From: Methanobrevibacter sp.
GTDB taxonomy: Archaea > Methanobacteriota > Methanobacteria > Methanobacteriales > Methanobacteriaceae
Assembly (NCBI GenBank): GCA_016291275.1
Contig: JAEEWY010000004.1
Span: 1-22,509 of the forward strand
DNA: 22,509 bases
Reading direction: 5' to 3'
Position numbers and translations under genes: made by a program. Of the stretch, positions 16,230 through 22,509 are shown one piece after another (within the stretch, counting starts at the first letter, position 1; every line of letters starts with the position of its first letter). The notes beneath the pieces are model-generated. The model made no database searches. It worked only from the letters and a program-made list of their open reading frames with translations, and was not told the DNA's origin.

Positions 16230-17228
16230 CTATTTAACGTAATTTTCAATGCATTCATCCAATCCTTTATCCAAATTAACTAACGGTTTCCATTCGGTCC
16301 TTGTTCTAAGTTTTTCAGTGGATAAGATTCTTCTTTCAGGATCAGATTCACGATACCCTTCAAATTTAATTACAGGATCTTCAATACCCATTTTTTCTGC
16401 AATCAATTTTGTCAAATCGATTATGGATATCTCTTCATCTGTAGCAACATTATAAACAGAACCATCTAAAGCAGAGTCTGTTCTGCATAATTCCAATACT
16501 GCACCACAACTATCACAATTGTTTAAAAAGGTTCTGCGGTTCTTTTTAGAGTTTTCAAGCAAAGTGACTTCACCATCATTTTTGAAACTGTTTATAATGT
16601 GAGGAATGATATGTTTAGGATACTTTTCATCTTTACTGTAAACATTTGCAAAGCGAATGGAACATCCTTTAATCTTGCCTTTATTAACTGCATCCTTCAT
16701 GAAAAACTCAGTCAATAATTTTCCAGTTGCATAACTTGTTCTTTGGCTATGTTCTGCATTGGCCATAGTGATGTAATCTGATTCCTTTACTCCACCATGC
16801 TCATTCCAGGAATTCATTGAATAAACCTCAGAGGTGGAACAATTGATGTACTTTTGAGCACCTACATCAATAGCTTGATTTAGGAAATCATTCATTCCAA
16901 CAACATTGGTTTGATAAGTCTCATAAACATTGTAGAAATGTTCTGTGTGGACTACAGCTGCACAATTAATGTATACAATTTCGTCAAATTCATCTTTCAT
17001 GTCCAAAACCAATGATTTGATTGCATCCATTTCCTTTTCATTGTTTAAATCATATTCAAAGAAATCAAAACGGCTATCATCCAAGTATTCCTCAACCGTT
17101 TCAATTGATGATGCATAGAAGTTATCAAAACCTATAATCCTTGCATCATCATCCTTGCTTAAGATTTGGTGAACTAACTCATTACCTGTCATACCGGTAA
17201 CACCGCTTATAACAAACAAAACACTCAT
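16230..17228 (-). CDS. Extended SDR epimerase/dehydratase
   Basis: A 332-residue extended short-chain dehydrogenase/reductase, the family of NDP-sugar epimerases, dehydratases and reductases. It has GVTGMTG (9-15), the NAD-binding GxxGxxG loop, followed by IIGFDNFYAS. The catalytic triad is visible as STSEVYS (131-137) and the YATGK pair Tyr166/Lys170. RFANVYS and RRTFLNNCDSCGAVLELC fit the substrate-binding half. Residue DNF after the second strand suggests NAD rather than NADP. Its usual substrates are nucleotide-activated sugars, so it may build a sugar of the decorated polymer, though a role on a nucleotide-linked phosphonate cannot be excluded. GAGGT lies 6 bases before the ATG. It starts 12 bases after the metallophosphoesterase stop and is certainly co-transcribed. 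Confidence 0.85.
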   Translation of the reverse strand: MSVLFVISGVTGMTGNELVHQILSKDDDARIIGFDNFYASSIETVEEYLDDSRFDFFEYDLNNEKEMDAIKSLVLDMKDEFDEIVYINCAAVVHTEHFYNVYETYQTNVVGMNDFLNQAIDVGAQKYINCSTSEVYSMNSWNEHGGVKESDYITMANAEHSQRTSYATGKLLTEFFMKDAVNKGKIKGCSIRFANVYSKDEKYPKHIIPHIINSFKNDGEVTLLENSKKNRRTFLNNCDSCGAVLELCRTDSALDGSVYNVATDEEISIIDLTKLIAEKMGIEDPVIKFEGYRESDPERRILSTEKLRTRTEWKPLVNLDKGLDECIENYVK

Positions 17229-17240
17229 GATTTGACCTCA

Positions 17241-17966
17241 TTAAATTCCTTTTTCTAACCTTTTTCTGTAAAAATCATCTATGCTTCCATCATACAAATC
17301 CATTGCCTTATCTACAGGATATTTGATGGATTTCAATTCAACACTCATTGATTCTGAGTCTAAAATTGCATATTGGGCATTAGGATTATGATTTCTAGGT
17401 TGCCCAACAGAACCTGGATTAATAAATAATACTGATTTTTTATTTCTCATCTCTTCATCATCTGCTTCATAAAACTTCTGAAATACATGAGGATAATGGG
17501 AATGCCCTGACAAGACAATGTCAAAATCTGAATAATCCCCATTAAGTTCATCTGGAAAAATGGATTTCCAATAATAATCATTTAAGGAACCATGAATAGC
17601 TAAAACTTTCTTTCCATCCAAGTCAAATTCATACTTCCCTTCCTGGATTAATTCATTATTCAAGTAATCTAGAGAATCATCATTTAATTGTGATTTGGTG
17701 AATTTAGCAGAATCTACTCCTCTTTGACTTGAAAAATGGTTAAAGTCTTCCTTTAAAATGGCTTTTTCATGATTTCCCCAGATATTGCAAATTATTTTAG
17801 AAGATAAGTTATCTTTAATGCTTTCCACAACCTCATTGGATTGCATTCCATAATCTATCAAATCCCCTAAAAGGATGATATGATCGATATCATCAAAATC
17901 TTTGATAACTTCATTTAATGCAAATAGATTGCCATGAATATCTGATAAAATTGCATATCTTGACAT
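17241..17966 (-). CDS. Calcineurin-like metallophosphoesterase (YfcE/MJ0936-like)
   Basis: A 241-residue cytoplasmic metallophosphoesterase with all dimetal motifs in order: DIH at 9-11, GDLID at 34-38, GNHE at 64-67, an IHGS His at about 125, GHSH at 154-157, and the INPGSVGQPRN loop at 182-192. The last is characteristic of the small YfcE/MJ0936 phosphodiesterases. The frame is open up to a TTG/ATG near 18002, but ATG at 17964-17966 gives MSRYAILSDIHGN, where the family normally begins, with AAGTGAG 4 bases before. It starts 22 bases after the PEP mutase stop. Such enzymes hydrolyse phosphodiesters in vitro; cleaving CMP esters or a cyclic phosphate by-product of the phosphonate/glycan pathway is a guess from context. 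Confidence 0.87.
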   Translation of the reverse strand: MSRYAILSDIHGNLFALNEVIKDFDDIDHIILLGDLIDYGMQSNEVVESIKDNLSSKIICNIWGNHEKAILKEDFNHFSSQRGVDSAKFTKSQLNDDSLDYLNNELIQEGKYEFDLDGKKVLAIHGSLNDYYWKSIFPDELNGDYSDFDIVLSGHSHYPHVFQKFYEADDEEMRNKKSVLFINPGSVGQPRNHNPNAQYAILDSESMSVELKSIKYPVDKAMDLYDGSIDDFYRKRLEKGI

Positions 17967-17988
17967 ATACTCACTTAAAAATTTTTTA

Positions 17989-19296
17989 TTATAATTCATC
18001 AATCAATGTGATAATCTCTTTAATTGACAATAAGTCTTCATCAATTTCACGAGCTCTGCGATGTTTTAAAATACTTTTTGCAGCATGTTGCATAGCAGGG
18101 AAAGCTGCTCTTAACAATTGGTTAGCGTAGATAACAATATTTACTCCATGTTCACTCAATTCCTCTTCAGTGATTGTATTATATGAAGATGGAACTGCAA
18201 CTATTGGAGTTTCACTGTCTTTTTCCCTAAATTTATCACAAAACTCTAATATTTCATCCGGCTCCTTTTTCCTACTATGGATCATGATTCCATCTGCACC
18301 GGCATCTCTAAATGCAAATGCCCTTTCAAGTGCATCATCCATTCCTTTTTCAAGAATTAAGCTTTCAATTCTTGCAATAATCATAAAGTCATCCGATAAT
18401 TGTGCATTTTTACCTGCTCTAATCTTTTCACAGAAATGCTCGATATCATCCTGTGTCTGTTCCACTTCGGTACCAAACAATGAATTCTTCTTCAAGCCTA
18501 TTTTGTCTTCAATGATAACAGCTGAAACACCCATTCTCTCAAGAGAACGAACAGTGTAAACAAAGTGTTCTGCTATTCCACCAGTATCTCCATCAAAAAT
18601 AATAGGTTTTGTAGTTACTTCCATAATGTCTGAAATTGTTCTAAATCTGGAGGTCATATCCACCAATTCAATATCAGGCTTTCCTTTTTCAGTACTGTCA
18701 CATAAGCTTGATATCCACATTGCATCGAATTGGTCTATATGTTCATCATCAGCAATGACTGTCTTTTCTGCAATTAAACCGGTTAAACCGCTGTGAACTT
18801 CAATTGTTTTTACTACATCCACCATTTTCAACAATTTTTTAAGTCTTGATCTTCTAAATTCAGGCATGGCCAATTTTTCTAGCATCTGCTTGTCAATTTT
18901 CTGAATTTTTTCATTGAAAGTGTAAGGAACTTCAATCAATTCACCGCCATATTCATCAAGAACATTCAAGATATTCTTTTTAATGACTTTCATTGATTCA
19001 TCAGCCCAATTATCCCCATGGATAATATAATCTGGCCTGATTTCCTTAACAACATCATCATACATTATCTTCTTTTGAATAATTACCTTTTTTACATCTG
19101 GGATTTCCTCAACAAGCTTTACACGTTCAGAAGTGGATTTTAAAGGAAATCTGTTATATTTCACCATTTCAGAATCACAAAGAACACCTACAACAACATC
19201 TCCGTATTCCTTAGCCACATCTATCAAATTCAAATGTCCTTCATGGATGATATCTGTGCAAAAACAAGTGTAAACAATTGGATTATTAGATTTCAT
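17989..19296 (-). CDS. pepM: Phosphoenolpyruvate mutase with N-terminal cytidylyltransferase-like domain
   Basis: PEP mutase forms the C-P bond of phosphonates by rearranging PEP to phosphonopyruvate. In this 435-residue protein the mutase occupies about 160-435. Diagnostic are DAMWISSL (191-198), DGDTGG with the Mg-binding Asp pair (235-240), the signature EDKIGLKKNSLFG (263-275), which separates mutases from isocitrate-lyase-like relatives, and ARIES (308-312). Residues 1-140 are a cytidylyltransferase-like domain with HEGH (18-21) and HGDNW (93-97). The ISST motif expected near 127 is replaced by YTFNEKIQ, so CTP transfer by this domain is doubtful. Such fusions are common in bacterial phosphonate clusters. 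It is the first gene of a six-gene minus-strand operon, with GAGGA 7 bases before the ATG and a TATA-like element about 85 bases upstream. Confidence 0.93.
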   Translation of the reverse strand: MKSNNPIVYTCFCTDIIHEGHLNLIDVAKEYGDVVVGVLCDSEMVKYNRFPLKSTSERVKLVEEIPDVKKVIIQKKIMYDDVVKEIRPDYIIHGDNWADESMKVIKKNILNVLDEYGGELIEVPYTFNEKIQKIDKQMLEKLAMPEFRRSRLKKLLKMVDVVKTIEVHSGLTGLIAEKTVIADDEHIDQFDAMWISSLCDSTEKGKPDIELVDMTSRFRTISDIMEVTTKPIIFDGDTGGIAEHFVYTVRSLERMGVSAVIIEDKIGLKKNSLFGTEVEQTQDDIEHFCEKIRAGKNAQLSDDFMIIARIESLILEKGMDDALERAFAFRDAGADGIMIHSRKKEPDEILEFCDKFREKDSETPIVAVPSSYNTITEEELSEHGVNIVIYANQLLRAAFPAMQHAAKSILKHRRAREIDEDLLSIKEIITLIDEL

Positions 19297-19621
19297 ATAG
19301 TTTCCTCAGTAAGTTTTTTTCAAGATATTCTAATTAAGCAGTTAGTCTAATTTAGATTGTAAATTAATTAAAAAGCCTTATATAAAAATATTTTAACTAT
19401 GTATATATATTTATAAAGGAAATATTTATAAATTTCCAACATACCATCAAATGAATTTTTTCAAAAAATAGAATTTTAAAAAATCTCAAAATAAAGAAAT
19501 AAACAGCTAAAAGTAGATAAAATAACAATGAAATAACTTAAAAAAATAATAAAAATAGAAAAAAGAAAGAAAATTGAATTAGAAATTAAATTAAGTAGAA
19601 ATCAATTATGCACTTAATAAA
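19297..19621 (-). other. Intergenic spacer between LicD-like gene and the phosphonate operon
   Basis: This 325-base spacer holds no reading frame that I can support on either strand. At 19541-19574 the plus strand is almost pure A, so the minus strand carries a T-rich run (TTTCTTTCTTTTTTCT-like) about 50-80 bases after the stop of the LicD-like gene, suitable as an archaeal U-tract terminator. The left part (19376-19440) holds the operon promoter candidate and other AT-only stretches. The layout suggests that the LicD pair and the PEP mutase operon are transcribed separately. Confidence 0.5.
19376..19389 (-). promoter_or_regulatory. TATA-like element for the phosphonate operon
   Basis: The minus strand reads TATTTTTATATAAGG across this position, a good match to the archaeal TATA consensus (TTTATATA). 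It lies about 85 bases before the PEP mutase ATG, so a start about 25 bases downstream would leave a leader of about 60 bases. The spacer is AT rich, so the match is not proof. Confidence 0.45.
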
Positions 19622-20794
19622 CTAAAAATGAGTCATGTATTTTTTAATGTTGTTAGCTAATTTATTTCTCTTGTTTTCCCTTAAATATTCATCCAATATT
19701 CTATCGATGTCCTCATCAACAGAAAATGAATAGCCTAAGCCAATAGCTCTTTTCTCACAATCAATTAAAGGGTTCAATAGCTTACCTAATTTATCAAAAT
19801 CCTTTTTACTGTATGAATCAAGGATAGTTTCCTTTTGAGATATGCAATTTTCACGATTCCTTACAACATCTGCACTTTGAATTACATGTTCCGGGATGAT
19901 TTTAGTGGAATCCTGATACTCCTTTAACTGCAAAGTATCAAAGTAAATGCTTTCGTTGAGCTTTTGAATTTCATCTAAGCTTTTCTTGACTTGCGAATTA
20001 TTTGAGAAATCTTCCCAACTGATAATGCTGCTATTGAGTTTACCTACTTTTCCCCAAGTCTTATTCTTCCAATCATTGCCATACATTCTAGTTGCATAAT
20101 AGTCAAAATCCTTAAGTATGTATGCAGGAGCGCCGTTTAATTCCTTATAGACTATTTCGTTGAATGCACTGGACTTAAACTTCTTACCTGAAGTCTTTAC
20201 AAATTTGTATTTTTTTATATTGCTCCAAGTATCTATTGCATAATGCTCTTTCTTGTTTTCATACCTTTTCCTATTGATACGCTTATTACCCATTAAAAAG
20301 CATACAATATTTATAGCCTTTTGACGTATTTTAGAGCGCCAAAACTTATTGCTTGTGAATCTTGTATGTCTGAATTTCCATAAGTCATTCTGGGAAGCAA
20401 GTTTTTTTGCTGTTCCTTTTGGAACCTGGTGATTGATGAAACGAATGTTTATGCGAACGCAATTGTTTTCAATATGCCTATCTGTATCGAAATGAAGATC
20501 TAATTCCTTTAAATCCAATGAATTTTTATAGCCAAAAAACATCATATGCCTATCAAACTTAGGGTTTGATCTAAAATCTTCAAAGTAATATAAATCATCA
20601 TCCAATCTATCTGCAATCTTTTCAGCATCTCCTTGACACATCAATACCTCAATGGACGCCACAGAATCGATAGGTTCATCATTGTATGCTAAAAAAGCTG
20701 CTTGGTCATGCAATACATATTTAACATTGGCCTTATCACATAATTCATTTAGCTTAGTCAGCAAATCAATCTGTATTTCCTCTCTAGTTAACAT
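19622..20794 (-). CDS. Degenerate LicD-like protein, paralogue of the one at 10873-12075
   Basis: A 390-residue protein with LicD layout in its N-terminal half (LLTKLNELCDKANVKYVLHD) but no acidic DDDID motif. The equivalent region reads DSVASIEVLMCQGDAEKI (43-60), and NNCVRINIRF (110-119) replaces the usual strand ending in Asp. The same two losses, the same QGD tripeptide and the same INIR motif appear in the plus-strand paralogue, so the shared ancestor had already lost the acidic site. The central region (about 130-230) is rich in Lys and Arg. The frame is open 39 codons further up, inside licD, but ATG at 20792-20794 has GGAGG 7 bases before and aligns with the paralogue's start. It overlaps the end of licD by 11 bases, so the two are translationally coupled. 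Function is unknown. Confidence 0.72.
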   Translation of the reverse strand: MLTREEIQIDLLTKLNELCDKANVKYVLHDQAAFLAYNDEPIDSVASIEVLMCQGDAEKIADRLDDDLYYFEDFRSNPKFDRHMMFFGYKNSLDLKELDLHFDTDRHIENNCVRINIRFINHQVPKGTAKKLASQNDLWKFRHTRFTSNKFWRSKIRQKAINIVCFLMGNKRINRKRYENKKEHYAIDTWSNIKKYKFVKTSGKKFKSSAFNEIVYKELNGAPAYILKDFDYYATRMYGNDWKNKTWGKVGKLNSSIISWEDFSNNSQVKKSLDEIQKLNESIYFDTLQLKEYQDSTKIIPEHVIQSADVVRNRENCISQKETILDSYSKKDFDKLGKLLNPLIDCEKRAIGLGYSFSVDEDIDRILDEYLRENKRNKLANNIKKYMTHF

Positions 20795-22421
20795 GTGCTT
20801 CCTCCAACATTCTATCAATTCCGGCATATTCTTTAGCGTCTTTCCAAACAAAACCATTTCTAGTAAGGTCAACTGCCTTTCTAAATAATTCATGAGATTT
20901 TTCTTTTTCACCTAAATGGAAATATGCCTTAGCTATTATGCCTAAAATTTCTCCATCTTGAGGGAATTTTAATAAGATTGCCTCTCCATTATCAATAACT
21001 TTCTTATAATCTTCACCGTTTTCTGATTTGCTTAACTCTAAATGCAATTCGGCCCTATAAGTATCAATCAAAGTTTTTGAGTAATCATCTGCATCATTTA
21101 ATATTGATTCTAAAGATTCCATATCCTTATCATCATAAATGCTGACAGATAAGTTATGGCAATAGTCACAAACTTTTTTAAGTTGCTTTAAATCCTCATC
21201 CAGCTCTATATTATTTTCAACTATGCCTAAAATCCTTCTTGAAGTAAAATATGATCCTTGCTTGATTTTACTTTCCAATGCAATTTTTAAAATGGAACTA
21301 TCAATATCAACAAAATAATTCAAAAATCTTGAATTAGGATTTAATTGTAGAGCATAATAATCTTCAAAAATTTCATCTAGAAGTGAAAACTCATTGTTAT
21401 TCAATAATAGAGAAAGATCATAATTATTAGATTCAATGGTTTTATGCAATTCCTCTTTAACAATAACACCTAACATCTTAAGTTTTTCAAGGGTGATTTT
21501 CAATGTGGGAATCCTTATATTGAGATTAACCTGCTTTATTTTTTCATAAGTCTTAATCATTTCCCCTTGATTAAAGAAATTAAGATATATACTTGTATAA
21601 TCTTCAAATGGATGGTTTAAATCTTCTACCAATGAATTGTGTGAAGCTTGGTCATCCATTTCTGGAACATAAATCCAATCATCTCCAAATTCAACACGAT
21701 AAAAATGTTCTAGACCGCCTGCAACAGGGAATTGCCTACCTTCAAAATCCAAAAAGCGCTTTTCTTTAAACCATTCTGTTTTATAAGTCAAATAATTTTC
21801 TCCCCAACGCAAATAAAGGGTATCAGCTTTTTCAAAAGGATAAGTGTAATACTTGTCATATAACTCAGAAATGACAGTGGAAAATCCTCTGCTTTCAATC
21901 TCATCAAAGTAATTGAAAACCAAATCCTTATGTTCAGCAAACTCCTCCAATGGCAAATATTTTGAAGATAAAAAATTAGGTACAAGTATTTCTAAAAACA
22001 CTCTCATATGCTTTAAATGTTCCTCTCGACCGTCTTCAACATTTGGAATTGGGTCTAAAATAAAAAATTCAACTTGCAATCCACATGATTTTGCAGCTAT
22101 TGACTGCGCAGGATGGATGACTGTGGTTGATGTGTCCACATAACGGGCAAGTGGGTTTCTGTAATGATTTGTATTTTCAAAACAAACCAAATCTCTATTT
22201 TCAGGTACCACTTCAGGATTTTGATCTATTAAGTCACGTAATTTATGCCAATTGTCTCTAGTTATGAATAAATCAATATCATCATCCCAAGGGAGAAATC
22301 TTCCACACCTTAAAGCACCTAATGCTGCCCCTCCAGATAAATAATATTCAATATCGTGACTTTCACAAATATCGTCTATTTCAACTAATAAATCAAATAA
22401 ACCCATTTGCACATCATTCAT
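20784..22421 (-). CDS. licD: LicD-family phosphotransferase, paralogue of the one at 9192-10856
   Basis: A 545-residue LicD protein: YLSGGAALGALR, then PWDDDIDLFITRDNW with the acidic motif at 46-50, NPLARYVDTST, and VEFFILDPIP. The core is followed by a helical C-terminal half ending in a TPR-like repeat (GEKEKSHELFRKAVDLTRNG). The whole length aligns with the plus-strand LicD, with about half of the residues identical in the best blocks by eye, but the middle parts differ, so this is an old duplication rather than a recent one. LicD enzymes transfer activated phospho groups to glycans; here the CMP-aminoethylphosphonate or CDP-glycerol made by other genes in the window are the obvious donors. 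ATG at 22419-22421 has GAGG 8 bases before. The 88 bases upstream are AT rich and should hold its promoter. Confidence 0.88.
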   Translation of the reverse strand: MNDVQMGLFDLLVEIDDICESHDIEYYLSGGAALGALRCGRFLPWDDDIDLFITRDNWHKLRDLIDQNPEVVPENRDLVCFENTNHYRNPLARYVDTSTTVIHPAQSIAAKSCGLQVEFFILDPIPNVEDGREEHLKHMRVFLEILVPNFLSSKYLPLEEFAEHKDLVFNYFDEIESRGFSTVISELYDKYYTYPFEKADTLYLRWGENYLTYKTEWFKEKRFLDFEGRQFPVAGGLEHFYRVEFGDDWIYVPEMDDQASHNSLVEDLNHPFEDYTSIYLNFFNQGEMIKTYEKIKQVNLNIRIPTLKITLEKLKMLGVIVKEELHKTIESNNYDLSLLLNNNEFSLLDEIFEDYYALQLNPNSRFLNYFVDIDSSILKIALESKIKQGSYFTSRRILGIVENNIELDEDLKQLKKVCDYCHNLSVSIYDDKDMESLESILNDADDYSKTLIDTYRAELHLELSKSENGEDYKKVIDNGEAILLKFPQDGEILGIIAKAYFHLGEKEKSHELFRKAVDLTRNGFVWKDAKEYAGIDRMLEEAHVN

Positions 22422-22509
22422 TTATACAGCCTCAATATAGTTAATAAGTTATTTTCAAAACCTGTTATACAATTTTGAAATTATTCTAATTTACATATTT
22501 AAAAAAGAT

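Noticed and set aside
19297..19621. Possible small gene, RNA or CRISPR leader in the spacer
   Set aside because: No spaced repeats, no open frame with a ribosome site and no structured GC-rich segment, which RNA genes show in such AT-rich genomes.
20795..20911. 39-residue N-terminal extension of the LicD-like protein at 19622
   Set aside because: It lies wholly within licD in another frame; the internal ATG at 20794 has a strong GGAGG and aligns with the paralogue's N-terminus.

Overview
The window looks like a piece of a methanogenic archaeon of the order Methanobacteriales, most likely Methanobrevibacter or a close relative. The DNA is strongly A+T rich with long AT-only spacers. Starts are preceded by GGAG, GAGG or GGTG ribosome sites, and some spacers hold TATA-box-like elements and T-tract terminators. 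The UbiD-family protein has the length and sequence of the archaeal enzyme and PurE is a two-domain protein. The taxon call is inference; there is no rRNA or other marker here.

Left part (1-5588): a truncated membrane-anchored family 2 glycosyltransferase, a purine/xanthine/uracil permease of the NCS2/AzgA group and a second family 2 glycosyltransferase are on the minus strand. A divergent spacer follows, then plus-strand purE (two domains, the second apparently lacking the catalytic His) and an archaeal UbiD-family decarboxylase.

Centre, plus strand (5676-12075): a glycerol-3-phosphate dehydrogenase (GpsA), a TagD-like CDP-glycerol synthetase fused to a Gfo/Idh-like domain, a class V aminotransferase resembling 2-aminoethylphosphonate (AEP) transaminase, a long LicD phosphotransferase, and a short LicD-like protein that has lost the LicD acidic motif.

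Right part, minus strand (22421 down to 12099): a second LicD plus LicD-like pair, paralogous to the first. Next comes an apparent operon: phosphoenolpyruvate mutase with an N-terminal cytidylyltransferase-like domain, metallophosphoesterase, SDR epimerase/dehydratase, LicC/PntC-like nucleotidyltransferase, an unassigned NAD(P)-binding oxidoreductase, and phosphonopyruvate decarboxylase. A GNAT acetyltransferase follows and ends convergently against the plus-strand genes.

Together the genes supply every step needed to make AEP from PEP (PepM, then Ppd, then transaminase), to activate it as a CMP ester (PntC-like enzyme), and to transfer it to a glycan (LicD). A parallel branch could make CDP-glycerol (GpsA plus TagD). 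The best reading is a locus that decorates an archaeal cell-surface polymer with phosphonate and/or phosphoglycerol groups. The pathway core is well supported by motifs. The substrate of the LicD proteins, the role of the two inactive-looking LicD partners, and the product of the unassigned oxidoreductases are open.
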